Shown here: piece by piece, positions 8,785-16,328 of the stretch | Layout: each line of letters begins with the position of its first letter | How positions within the stretch are numbered: the first letter of the stretch is position 1 | Source of the DNA: Ciceribacter sp. L1K22 | GTDB lineage: Bacteria; Pseudomonadota; Alphaproteobacteria; Rhizobiales; Rhizobiaceae | NCBI RefSeq assembly: GCF_017599385.1 | Contig: NZ_JAGFPK010000002.1 | Coordinates: forward strand, 186,001-250,000 | Direction of reading: 5' to 3' | DNA: 64,000 bases | Translations under genes and position numbers: made by a program | Notes under the pieces: generated by a model | Told to the model about the DNA's origin: nothing | Databases searched by the model: none | Seen by the model: the letters and a program-made list of their open reading frames with translations, nothing else

Positions 8785-9987
8785 TCATGTTGTGGTTGTG
8801 TCCGACACCCGGCGGCTGACGGTGAAGGCGCGGTCGAGATCGGGATTGAGTTCCATGCCGAGACCCGGACCGGGTGGCACGGTGATCATGCCGTTTTTCA
8901 CCTCCGGCAGCGCCGTTACGAGATCGCGGTACCAGGTCTTGTAAAAAGCCCGCACGCTCTCCTGAACGAGCGCGTTCGGCGCGTTGAGCGACAAATGTGT
9001 CGAGGCACAGAGCACGACCGGACCGGTGCAGTCGTGCGGGGCGACGGGCAGGTGCCAGGCTTCGGCCATCGAGGCGATCTTGCGGGCTTCCGAGAGACCA
9101 CCGCACCAGGAGATGTCCAGCATGACGATACCCGCTGCGCCGGTTTCCAGATAGTCCCTGAAGCCCCACCTGGTGGCGAGCGTCTCCGACGCGGAGATCG
9201 GAGCCGGTGACGCCTCGGCATAGCGCTTGAGGCTCGACAGGCTGTCCATCTTGATCGGATCCTCGTGCCAGAAGGTCTGGTAGGGTGTTAGCGCCCTGGC
9301 GATCTGGATGGCGGGCAGAAGCTGCCACATCGAGTGGAACTCGACCATGATGTCTATCTTGTCGCCGACTGCCTTGCGGATTTTCTCGAAAGGCTCGAGG
9401 CACTGCTTCAGGTCCGGCATGGAGATGTATTGGCCACGGTTTTTTTCGGCGGCCGCATCGAAGGGCCAGATCTTCATCGCGGTGATGCCATCTTCCAACA
9501 GAGAATGCGCGAGTTCGTCGGAGCGGTGCAGGAAGCCGTTGAGGTCGTCATAGTCCTTGCCGGTGGCGAGGCCGTAGTTGGCGGTGGTCTGGCCCGTCGT
9601 CTTCTTGATGTATTCGGTGCCGGCGCAGGTGTTGTAGGTCCTGATCTCGCGGCGCGTGAAGCCGCCGAGCAGTTGCGCGATCGGCTGGCCGGTCACCTTC
9701 CCGAACAGATCCCACAGCGCAATGTCGAAGGCCGAGTTGCCACGCACCTCTGCGCCTGACGAACGGAAGCCCACATACCCCACAAGGTCTGCGGCCAGCC
9801 GGTCGATCTCCAGCGGATCGCGACCGATCACACGCGGTGCAACGTATTCGTGGATATAGGCTTCAACCGTCTCGGCGCCGAAGAAGGTTTCACCGAGGCC
9901 CGTCACCCCCTCGTCGGTATGGACCAGAAGCCACAGGAGGTTGGCGCGTTCGGCGACGCGGACAGTTTCGAGCCGGGTGATTTTCAT
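8785..9987 (-). CDS. Acid-sugar dehydratase of the mandelate racemase/enolase superfamily
   Basis: A 400-residue enolase-superfamily enzyme. The three metal ligands read as E216 (MVEFHSMW), E242 (HEDPI) and E268 (SASETLATR), spaced 26 and 26 residues. Candidate acid/base residues are H218 in EFH and H318 in APHDC. This spacing copies the D-galactonate dehydratase/gluconate dehydratase type, not the KxK type of racemases: K172 stands alone in MKIWPF. Expected reaction: dehydration of an aldonate to the 2-keto-3-deoxy acid. I chose ATG 9987, with GGAG five bases upstream, over GTG 10005. It lies 18 bases after the FCD regulator gene. Confidence 0.85.
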   Translation of the reverse strand: MKITRLETVRVAERANLLWLLVHTDEGVTGLGETFFGAETVEAYIHEYVAPRVIGRDPLEIDRLAADLVGYVGFRSSGAEVRGNSAFDIALWDLFGKVTGQPIAQLLGGFTRREIRTYNTCAGTEYIKKTTGQTTANYGLATGKDYDDLNGFLHRSDELAHSLLEDGITAMKIWPFDAAAEKNRGQYISMPDLKQCLEPFEKIRKAVGDKIDIMVEFHSMWQLLPAIQIARALTPYQTFWHEDPIKMDSLSSLKRYAEASPAPISASETLATRWGFRDYLETGAAGIVMLDISWCGGLSEARKIASMAEAWHLPVAPHDCTGPVVLCASTHLSLNAPNALVQESVRAFYKTWYRDLVTALPEVKNGMITVPPGPGLGMELNPDLDRAFTVSRRVSDTTTT

Positions 9988-10005
9988 GGTTACTCCGTTG
10001 GTCAC

Positions 10006-10716
10006 TCACAGAAGGCCGGCGACGGCGAGCGCCTTGAGGCTCTCATCGAAGTGGCGGTTCATCAATTGCGATGCGGCTTGCGGGTCGCAGTCGGCGACTG
10101 CCTGGGCGATATCGAGATGCAGGCGGTTCATCGCTTCGCGCTCCTGGTCGTTGGCGCGGCTCTTCCAGCCGATCGGCCAGGTTTCTACGATCACGCCTTC
10201 GATCGCGCCGATGATCAGCGCAAGGACCGGGTTACGCGAGGCCCGGGCGATCTCCAGATGGAGGGCGAGGTCGTGCTCCATGATCAGCGACGGACGGTCA
10301 AGCGCACCCTGCATTGCCTTCGCATGATCGAGTATCTGTTGGGCTTCCCTGTCGGTGCGCCGAACGGCGGCAAGCGCCGAAGTTCTCGCCTCGATCGTGC
10401 GCCGCGCGTCGAGAAGCTGCTGAATGTCGATCTGCTCCGTGAACAGACCATGTCGGAAGGTCATGGCGATTGACGAATCGTCGAGTGTCGCCACGGTCGG
10501 ACGTTTGCCGGCGCCGAGATCGATCAGGCGCAATGCCGCGAGAGAGCGGAGCGCCTCGCGCACAACTGTGCGAGACACCTTCAACTCACTGCTCAGCGCT
10601 GCTTCGGAGGGAAGCCGGTCTCCGGGCTTCAGCTCGCTGCGGCGAATAAGGCTAGAAATGTGCGCGACCGCGCTGGTCACGAGGTCGCCGCCCGTTGCGA
10701 GGATCTCTTCTTTCAT
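10006..10716 (-). CDS. GntR-family transcriptional regulator, FCD subfamily (second copy)
   Basis: A 236-residue regulator with an N-terminal winged helix (about residues 14-82; LPSEAALSSELKVSRTVVREALRSL) and a C-terminal FCD domain (about 95-225). It is the first gene of the minus-strand operon with the dehydratase and EamA permease, so local autoregulation is likely. An inverted repeat 24 bases upstream of the ATG is a candidate operator. It is clearly different in sequence from the FCD regulator at 2774. Confidence 0.9.
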   Translation of the reverse strand: MKEEILATGGDLVTSAVAHISSLIRRSELKPGDRLPSEAALSSELKVSRTVVREALRSLAALRLIDLGAGKRPTVATLDDSSIAMTFRHGLFTEQIDIQQLLDARRTIEARTSALAAVRRTDREAQQILDHAKAMQGALDRPSLIMEHDLALHLEIARASRNPVLALIIGAIEGVIVETWPIGWKSRANDQEREAMNRLHLDIAQAVADCDPQAASQLMNRHFDESLKALAVAGLL

Positions 10717-10739
10717 GTGCCTGTCCTATGGCTTTGGAC

Positions 10740-10756
10740 AACCTGTACTATAGGTT
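10740..10756. promoter_or_regulatory. Inverted repeat, candidate FCD operator
   Basis: AACCT-N7-AGGTT lies 24 bases upstream of the second FCD regulator gene. The central bases read TGT-N3-ATA, again resembling the FadR-type box. It would overlap the promoter of the minus-strand operon. Confidence 0.4.
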
Positions 10757-10832
10757 TTTCGAGATGCCAAGAGACAGGAACTTGTGGCGTCAGGGCGAAT
10801 GTGGATGGAAGATCGGAGGTCGCCAGAAACGG

Positions 10833-10854
10833 AAAAACCCGCCGAAGCGGGTTT
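10833..10854 (-). terminator. Rho-independent terminator of tRNA-Val
   Basis: AAACCCGC and GCGGGTTT form an 8-base stem around a four-base loop. Read on the minus strand it ends in five T. It lies 24 bases after the 3' end of the tRNA gene. Confidence 0.8.
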
Positions 10855-10877
10855 CTCAACGTAGTCTCTGATAAGGA

Positions 10878-10952
<75 letters not shown>

Positions 10953-10967
10953 ATCCGATGGCGGCGG

Positions 10968-10996
10968 ATAGACCACAAAACCGGCTGATGCGTCAA
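10968..10996 (-). promoter_or_regulatory. Housekeeping promoter of tRNA-Val
   Basis: On the minus strand a TTGACG -35 element (10991-10996) and a GTCTAT -10 element (10968-10973) are separated by exactly 17 bases, close to the rhizobial consensus. Transcription would begin about nine bases before the tRNA 5' end. Confidence 0.65.
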
Positions 10997-11048
10997 TAGG
11001 CTTTTTCCGGTTTTGCGACGAGTTTTTTACGACCCCCTGGAAACAGGC

Positions 11049-11411
11049 CTAAGCGGCCAGCAACTTGTTGACTTCGTTGACGAGGTCACGGAGGTGGAAC
11101 GGCTTCGACAGGACCTTCGCGTCCTTCGGAGCCTTCGAATCGGGGTTGAGCGCGACAGCGGCAAACCCGGTGATGAACATCACCTTCAGATCGGGATCGA
11201 GTTCGGTGGCGCGGCGCGCCAGTTCGATGCCGTCCATCTCGGGCATGACGATATCCGTCAGCAGGAGGGAGAAGGGCTCTTCGCGCAAACGGTCATAAGC
11301 GCTGGCGCCGTTGTCGAAGGACGAGACGTTGTAGCCTGCCTTTTCCAGGGCCTTGACCAGGAAACGGCGCATATCGTTGTCGTCTTCGGCAAGGAGAATT
11401 TTCTGATTCAT
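11049..11411 (-). CDS. cpdR: Single-domain response regulator CpdR
   Basis: A 120-residue stand-alone receiver domain: acidic pair D10-D11, phosphoacceptor D53 in LLLTDIVMPEMDG, and the conserved lysine in VLSKPF. The body (ITGFAAVALNPDSKAPKDAKVLSKPF) matches the CpdR family of alphaproteobacteria. In Caulobacter and Sinorhizobium, CpdR when unphosphorylated directs ClpXP to the pole and starts degradation of CtrA-pathway proteins. The C-terminus LLAA fits a ClpXP-recognised end. I chose ATG 11411; a GTG at 11432 would add seven residues. No Shine-Dalgarno is obvious for either. Confidence 0.92.
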   Translation of the reverse strand: MNQKILLAEDDNDMRRFLVKALEKAGYNVSSFDNGASAYDRLREEPFSLLLTDIVMPEMDGIELARRATELDPDLKVMFITGFAAVALNPDSKAPKDAKVLSKPFHLRDLVNEVNKLLAA

Positions 11412-11589
11412 GTCAAAAAGACCGTTACTCACAGTGGCAGGAATGCTTCAATCCGCGACGTTAACCTTTGTCGAGTAAACATCCGGTGAAGAAGCGCCGG
11501 CGGCATGGGCCGCAGCGTCACGCAGTATGGACTTCCCTTGGACGCGCTGGCAACATGAGTGGCTAAACAAGTTGGTGATTTGGTAAAGA

Positions 11590-12483
11590 ATGAGGGCGAT
11601 GGACGGCACGACGAGCGAAGCCGAACTGTTTGAAGTCAGGGAGCCGGACGAGCAGCGCATTCCTTTCGTCTACAATTCTCCCCATTCCGGCCGTCGCTAC
11701 AACCCAGCCTTTCTGGAGGCCTCCCGTCTCGACGATCGCGCCATCAGGCGTTCGGAAGATCACTATGTCGAGGAATTGTTCGGCGCCGCGCCATCCTTGG
11801 GCGCTCCGCTGCTTTTGGCACACTTCCCTCGCGCGTACGTCGATGTGAATCGCGAGCCATATGAACTCGATCCGCGCATGTTTGACGGTCCTTTGCCGCC
11901 CTTTGCCAATACGCATTCCATGCGCGTGGCCGGTGGGCTCGGCACCATACCGCGGATCGTTGCAGAAAACATGGAAATCTACGGCCGTCGCCTCGACGTT
12001 GCCGAAGCGCTGCAGCGGATCGAGACCACCTACAAGCCGTACCATGCGCGCCTGCGTAAGCTTATCGCCCATACACACACGCGCTTCGGCTTTGGTGTTT
12101 TGATCGACTGCCATTCCATGCCGGGCAATGTCAGGCTGGCAGGGAATGCCTTGCGCCCGGATTTCATCATCGGCGACCGCTACGGCACGAGCGCGTCTGC
12201 CGAACTGTCAAGGGCCGCGATCGAATTCCTGGAAGATCTGGGCTTCACCGCCGTGCGCAACAAACCCTATGCCGGCGGTTTCATAACGGAACATTATGGG
12301 CGGCCTGCGAGGGGTCTGCACGCGTTGCAAGTCGAGGTCAGCCGGTCGCTCTACATTGATGAGGCGACGCTTCAGAAGAAGCGGGACTTCGCGGCGCTTG
12401 CGACCGCGCTTACCCATTTCATGCGGCAGATGGCTGACTTTGCCGAAAGCTTCACCGGTTCCGCTTCGCTCGCTGCCGAGTAA
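11590..12483 (+). CDS. N-formylglutamate amidohydrolase family protein (copy 1)
   Basis: A 297-residue FGase-family protein (HutG-like zinc hydrolase; Pfam N-formylglutamate amidohydrolase). Typical stretches are FVYNSPHSGRRY, the RSEDHYVEELF region, HFPRAYVDVNREPYELD, IDCHSMPG and QVEVSRSLYID. The family hydrolyses N-formyl-L-glutamate to glutamate and formate, but no hut genes lie nearby, so the real substrate is open. The start is ambiguous between ATG 11590 and ATG 11599. A second, shorter family member lies at 47816-48610. Confidence 0.85.
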   Translation: MRAMDGTTSEAELFEVREPDEQRIPFVYNSPHSGRRYNPAFLEASRLDDRAIRRSEDHYVEELFGAAPSLGAPLLLAHFPRAYVDVNREPYELDPRMFDGPLPPFANTHSMRVAGGLGTIPRIVAENMEIYGRRLDVAEALQRIETTYKPYHARLRKLIAHTHTRFGFGVLIDCHSMPGNVRLAGNALRPDFIIGDRYGTSASAELSRAAIEFLEDLGFTAVRNKPYAGGFITEHYGRPARGLHALQVEVSRSLYIDEATLQKKRDFAALATALTHFMRQMADFAESFTGSASLAAE

Positions 12484-12490
12484 CTTACCC

Positions 12491-12519
12491 AAAAAAAGAA
12501 CCGCGCCACTGGCGCGGTT
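12491..12519 (-). terminator. Rho-independent terminator of the MmgR-type sRNA
   Basis: A 9-base perfect stem with a three-base loop (12499-12507 with 12511-12519), followed on the minus strand by C and seven T. On the plus strand the T-run is poor, so it mainly serves the sRNA, though it may also slow transcripts from the amidohydrolase gene. Confidence 0.85.
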
Positions 12520-12571
12520 AAGTCTAGGGAGGAAACACCCAAGGAGGGTATTTACAGTCAGAAGACTGTAT
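12492..12571 (-). ncRNA. mmgR: MmgR/suhB-type small RNA (alpha-r8 family)
   Basis: On the minus strand, a roughly 80-base transcript is bounded by a good promoter and a strong terminator. It begins with a hairpin (ACAGTC-TTCT-GACTGT), has a C/U-rich single-stranded middle (CCTCCTTGGGTGTTTCCTCCC region) resembling an anti-Shine-Dalgarno, and ends in the stem AACCGCGCC/GGCGCGGTT plus a T-run. Length, layout and position just before a SuhB-family gene match the rhizobial MmgR (Rfam suhB RNA), which in Sinorhizobium limits polyhydroxybutyrate storage. Identification is by recalled consensus; covariance-model confirmation was not possible. Confidence 0.8.
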
Positions 12572-12575
12572 CCCT

Positions 12576-12604
12576 ACGCTAATGGTGCGCCGCACAAGAG
12601 TCAA
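12576..12604 (-). promoter_or_regulatory. Sigma-70 promoter of the MmgR-type sRNA
   Basis: On the minus strand a -35 element TTGACT (12599-12604) and a -10 element TAGCGT (12576-12581) are separated by 17 bases. The predicted start falls near 12570, giving a transcript of about 80 bases to the terminator. Confidence 0.7.
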
Positions 12605-12734
12605 CGGCATTTTGATCCTTTTTTATGCATGCTCATTTTTTATGCGGTTGCATTGAACGTTGCCCCGCTGATTTGCAAAGCGGACAAACTTGTTTAAGAC
12701 CAAACGGCATTCACGACCTATCCGGGACCGCTCC

Positions 12735-13511
12735 ATGTTGCCTGATCGCGCTTTCTTCCATCGTCTTGCCGATGCTGCCAAGGCGGAAACCTTGCCGCGG
12801 TTCCGCACCGGCCTCGACGTCGTCAACAAGGAGAAGACCGGCTTCGATCCGGTGACCGAAGGCGATCGCGCGGCGGAACTCGCCATCCGCAAACTGATCA
12901 TGGCGGAGTTTCCGGATCACGGCATTCTCGGCGAGGAACATGATGATGTCGGCACGGATCGTGACCACGTTTGGGTGGTTGATCCGATCGATGGAACCCG
13001 GGCATTCATTTCCGGAGTGCCTGTTTGGGGAACCCTGATCGGCTTTCGCGAGCACGGACGCTCGATCATGGGATTGATGGACCAGCCTTTTACAGGTGAG
13101 CGCTACTTCGCCGACGGCAAGGCGTCCTGGTACTCGGGACCCGATGGCGAACGCCAGATCCGCACACGCGATTGCGGGTCGCTCGACAACGCCATTCTCT
13201 TCACCACCTCTCCCCATCTCTTCCAAGGTGGGGAGATCGATGTCTATCGCGCGATCGAGCAGCGCGTCCGGTTGTTTCGCTACGGCATCGATTGCTACGC
13301 TTATGCGCTGCTCGCGGCCGGGCATGTCGATCTCGTGATCGAAACGGTGCTGAAGCCCTATGACGTCGGTGCTCTTATCCCGCTGATCGAGCAGGCCGGA
13401 GGGGTCATCACCACGTGGGACGGCGGTCGTCCGGAGGCGGGCGGATCGATCATCGCCGCGGGCAGTGCCGCCGTGCATGCCGAGGCCATGCGGATGCTCT
13501 CAGGCGCCTGA
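12735..13511 (+). CDS. hisN: Histidinol-phosphatase, inositol monophosphatase family (HisN)
   Basis: A 258-residue member of the lithium-sensitive phosphatase superfamily. Metal-binding motifs are GEEHDD, DPIDGTRAFISG (motif A) and the motif B stretch with YDVGALIPLIEQAGG. FDPVTEGDRAAE near the N-terminus is typical of HisN-type histidinol-phosphatases, which catalyse the penultimate step of histidine synthesis. I chose ATG 12735; an in-frame TTG at 12690 would add 15 residues. The 3' end overlaps the convergent hydrolase gene by 12 bases. Confidence 0.85.
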   Translation: MLPDRAFFHRLADAAKAETLPRFRTGLDVVNKEKTGFDPVTEGDRAAELAIRKLIMAEFPDHGILGEEHDDVGTDRDHVWVVDPIDGTRAFISGVPVWGTLIGFREHGRSIMGLMDQPFTGERYFADGKASWYSGPDGERQIRTRDCGSLDNAILFTTSPHLFQGGEIDVYRAIEQRVRLFRYGIDCYAYALLAAGHVDLVIETVLKPYDVGALIPLIEQAGGVITTWDGGRPEAGGSIIAAGSAAVHAEAMRMLSGA

Positions 13512-14492
13512 GAGTTCCGCGCCTCCATCGACGAAGGCGTTCTCGAGATCGCTGCCGGGAATGAAAGCCTTGATGGCCTCTATGGCCTGAGCCCTGTAGC
13601 GATCCCGCTCCTGCAGGATTTCGTGTCGTGCGCCTGGCACAGGAATGTATTGTGCAGCCCGGAAATATTGGGCCATCGCTTCCTGTGCGGAATAGGAGAC
13701 GACACTGTCGCGGACGGGGGAAATAAGCACCGTCGGGACCGTGATCGTGTAGAGGTGCGTCGGCCTGGTGACCTTGCGTATTTCCTTCAGGCACTCGTAG
13801 ATCCAGCGCGCCGTCGGTGGACCAAGCGCCATCTCAGGATGCTGGTCGAAGATCGCCAGGTTGCGGCGGAAGCGTCTGATGTCCGATGTCAGCGGATTGT
13901 CTTCGAAGGCTCGCGAGCTTCGCTCGCCTGTCATGTAACGGCCGCCGAACCCTGTCCAGCACATCAATCGAGCCAGCCAGAACACTTTCGCCGGAGATAT
14001 CGGCTGTGGCCCGAGGCCGACAAAGGGCGCGGTTAGGACCATGCGGTCGATGCGGTTCGCCAGCCGGGGTGCTGCCGATAATGCCACGAGGCCGCCGGTG
14101 GAATGCGCCAGTAGGTAGAAAGGAAGCCGCGTGTCGGGCAAGACGATATGGTCGAGAAACAATTCAAGGTCTCGCACATAGTGGGAAAAGCTACGGACAT
14201 AGCCCTTGCGTCGATCCTTCAGCGTACGGTCGGACCCCGCCTGACCGCGCATGTCGTATGTGGCGACCCAAAGGCCGTGCGCGTTTAGGTCGCGGATCGT
14301 CTCGTAGTATTTCTCGATGCTCTCGTTGCGCCCGTGGAGGAGTACAACCGTACCCCTTGCTTGAGGTCTGTCGGTTCGAAAGACGGCATAGCGGAGATTG
14401 ATGCCCTTATATCCCTTGAAGGTCCCCGACGTGCAGTTATCAGGGACGGGATTGTCCGGCGTCGAATACAGAATGTCGGTTGCGTTGCTCAT
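13500..14492 (-). CDS. Alpha/beta hydrolase (monoacylglycerol lipase/lysophospholipase-like)
   Basis: A 330-residue serine hydrolase of the S33/Hydrolase_4 type. The oxyanion strand is TVVLLHGRNES, the nucleophile elbow LLAHSTGG, the acid probably D in SPVRDSVVS and the histidine in GARHEIL. Family members release fatty acids from monoglycerides or lysophospholipids. The reading frame stays open to 15227, but the ATG at 14492 is the sensible start because the extension is antisense to the Hsp20 gene and its leader. It overlaps hisN tail-to-tail by 12 bases. No substrate evidence. Confidence 0.85.
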   Translation of the reverse strand: MSNATDILYSTPDNPVPDNCTSGTFKGYKGINLRYAVFRTDRPQARGTVVLLHGRNESIEKYYETIRDLNAHGLWVATYDMRGQAGSDRTLKDRRKGYVRSFSHYVRDLELFLDHIVLPDTRLPFYLLAHSTGGLVALSAAPRLANRIDRMVLTAPFVGLGPQPISPAKVFWLARLMCWTGFGGRYMTGERSSRAFEDNPLTSDIRRFRRNLAIFDQHPEMALGPPTARWIYECLKEIRKVTRPTHLYTITVPTVLISPVRDSVVSYSAQEAMAQYFRAAQYIPVPGARHEILQERDRYRAQAIEAIKAFIPGSDLENAFVDGGAELSGA

Positions 14493-14594
14493 GGCCGAAT
14501 CTCGTGCCCGCAAAGGAATTGGTCTGTCTCTCGGATACGGTGAAGCGGCTGCAGCGTCAAAGGGAAAGGCACGTTCTCTGGTGGTATGGTCGTC

Positions 14595-14625
14595 CTCTTG
14601 AACTGCGAGGGGGCGCTTCCCATCT
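14595..14625 (+). promoter_or_regulatory. RpoH (sigma-32) heat-shock promoter
   Basis: CTCTTGAA (14595-14602), 17 bases, then CCATCT (14620-14625). This fits the rhizobial RpoH consensus CNCTTGAA-N17-CCANAT except for one base. The predicted start near 14632 gives a leader of about 95 bases before the Hsp20 gene. Confidence 0.75.
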
Positions 14626-14631
14626 AGAAAA

Positions 14632-14726
14632 TCGGAGGCCGGAAAGGCTCCACATCCGGTGATCGGCATCGCCTGAAGGGGTGCTGAAAACCTCAATCGC
14701 AATCGTCGCTTCTCAAGGAGGACACC
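14632..14726 (+). promoter_or_regulatory. Candidate ROSE-like RNA thermometer in the hsp20 leader
   Basis: The leader has a stable upstream hairpin (GGCATC at 14665-14670 with GGTGCT at 14680-14685, including G-U pairs) and a weak terminal hairpin in which CTTC (14709-14712) pairs with GGAG inside the AAGGAGG Shine-Dalgarno (14715-14721). Stable hairpins followed by a thermolabile one hiding the ribosome site is the ROSE layout found before rhizobial small heat-shock genes. The terminal pairing is only four bases, so this is tentative. Confidence 0.45.
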
Positions 14727-15197
14727 ATGCGCCACGTCGATTTTTCGCCGCTCTATCGCTCCACCGTCGGCTTCGACCGGCTCTTTACCATGCTCGACAG
14801 CCTCGGCCAGCCTGAGCAGGCACAGGCCTATCCGCCCTACAATATCGAGCGTACAGGTGAGAACACCTATCGGATCACAATGGCCGTCGCCGGCTTTGAT
14901 GAAACCGAACTCAGCATTGAGGCTCATGCCCACGTTCTGACCATCAAGGGTGAGAAGGCTGAGGAAGATCAGGCCGAGCAGACCGAGTTCCTTTACCGCG
15001 GTATCGCCAAGCGCGCGTTCGAGCGCCGTTTCCAGCTTGCCGACCACGTCGAAGTGAAGAGCGCCTCGCTGAAGAATGGCCTTCTTCATATCGATCTGCT
15101 TCGCAACATTCCGGAAGCCATGAAGCCGCGCCGCATTGCGATCGCATCCGATGTCGCAAGCCAGCAGCCGAAGGCCATCGAGGCTCACGTCGCCTGA
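14727..15197 (+). CDS. Small heat-shock protein, Hsp20/IbpA family
   Basis: A 156-residue protein with an alpha-crystallin domain (about residues 38-135): YNIERTGENTYRITMAVAGF, LTIKGEK, EFLYRGIAKRAFERRF (class A signature) and NGLLHIDL. It is a cytosolic ATP-independent holdase that binds unfolding proteins. The start has AAGGAGG five bases upstream. Transcriptional control by RpoH and possibly an RNA thermometer is suggested by the upstream sequence. Confidence 0.95.
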   Translation: MRHVDFSPLYRSTVGFDRLFTMLDSLGQPEQAQAYPPYNIERTGENTYRITMAVAGFDETELSIEAHAHVLTIKGEKAEEDQAEQTEFLYRGIAKRAFERRFQLADHVEVKSASLKNGLLHIDLLRNIPEAMKPRRIAIASDVASQQPKAIEAHVA

Positions 15198-15225
15198 GAC
15201 GCAGGTTTCTTTTAGGCTGTCTCCC

Positions 15226-15250
15226 AAGGCCCTCCCGACCGGAGGGCCTT
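15226..15250 (+). terminator. Hairpin terminator after hsp20
   Basis: AAGGCCCTCC and GGAGGGCCTT form a perfect 10-base stem around a five-base loop, 29 bases after the hsp20 stop. The following run is only GTTGCTCTT, so termination may be imperfect. It could also serve the convergent ltaE gene. Confidence 0.65.
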
Positions 15251-15275
15251 GTTGCTCTTACACCAGGATTCTTGG

Positions 15276-16328
15276 TCAGGCGGAAGCGCATATCTTGAGG
15301 AACTGGTCGACGTCTTCTTCCGTCGTTGCGAAGCTTGTAACCATCCTCACCAGCATTTCGTCTTCCGCAAGCTTTTCAGGCATGTCGCGCGGCTGCAGCC
15401 ATTCGTAGAAGCGTGCGCCCTGTTCCTCGGCCTGTTTTGCCGACGTGCGTGGCAGGATGGCGAACACCTCATTGGCGTTTGTAGGCCAGGCGAGGCGGGC
15501 CGTGTTGAGCGCGTTGAAGCCCGACCGTAACCGGTCCGCCATTGCGTTGGCGTGGCTCGCGAGGTCCAGCCAGAGGTCGTCCTTCAGATAGGCTTCGAAC
15601 TGGGCCGCGATGAAGCGCGACTTGGAGAAAAGTTGTGCGGTGCGCTTGCGCAGGAAGGCGAAATCCCGTGCCAGTGCCGGGTCGAAGAAGACGATGGCCT
15701 CGGCGCACCAGCAGCCGTTCTTCGTGCCGCCGAAAGAGAGTACGTCCACTCCACGTTTCCACGTCATTTCGGCAGGTGAGGCTCCGAGGGCCTGCAGCGC
15801 GTTTGCAAAGCGCGCGCCATCCATGTGAAGGGGCAGCCCGTTGGCCTTGGCGATGGCGGCGATCTCGTCGATTTCGTCTAAGGTGTAGACTGTGCCAGCC
15901 TCGGTTGCCTGGGTCATGGTGATGGCGGCGGCGCGCCCGTGATGGATGGCGTCCTGCGGATAGCGGGAAATGCGTTCCTTCAGGTTTTCCGGTCGCATCT
16001 TGCCGGCGGGTCCATCAACTGGGACCATGCGCATGCCACTGAAGAAGTCAGGCGCGCCGCACTCGTCCTCGATGACGTGAGCTTCGGTATGGCAGAAGGT
16101 GAGGCCGCCCGCCCTTGCCATGCTGGCAAGCGACAGGGAGTTCGCAGCCGTGCCGGTGGCGACGAAGAAGACGGCCACGTCACGCTCGAAGACCTCGTTG
16201 AATTTCCGTTCGATCGCCTTGTCGAGATCGCTGGTGCCATAGGCAGCGGCGAAGCGGGTCGATTCCCTGGAAAGGCGGTCATTGATTGCGGGATGGGCGC
16301 CGGCCCAATTGTCGGAGGCGAAGAACAT
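15276..16328 (-). CDS. ltaE: Low-specificity L-threonine aldolase
   Basis: A 350-residue PLP enzyme of the beta-eliminating lyase/threonine aldolase family. It starts FFASDNWAGAHP, has the cofactor-contacting TGTAANSLSL and HMDGARFANA, and the Schiff-base lysine in SFGGTKNG. It cleaves L-threonine or allo-threonine to glycine and acetaldehyde. ATG 16328 has AGGA seven bases upstream. It is transcribed singly, divergent from gltB. Confidence 0.92.
   Translation of the reverse strand: MFFASDNWAGAHPAINDRLSRESTRFAAAYGTSDLDKAIERKFNEVFERDVAVFFVATGTAANSLSLASMARAGGLTFCHTEAHVIEDECGAPDFFSGMRMVPVDGPAGKMRPENLKERISRYPQDAIHHGRAAAITMTQATEAGTVYTLDEIDEIAAIAKANGLPLHMDGARFANALQALGASPAEMTWKRGVDVLSFGGTKNGCWCAEAIVFFDPALARDFAFLRKRTAQLFSKSRFIAAQFEAYLKDDLWLDLASHANAMADRLRSGFNALNTARLAWPTNANEVFAILPRTSAKQAEEQGARFYEWLQPRDMPEKLAEDEMLVRMVTSFATTEEDVDQFLKICASA

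Noticed and set aside
11590..12483. HutG assignment as part of histidine degradation
   Set aside because: No hutC, hutH, hutU or hutI genes nearby; only the family can be stated.
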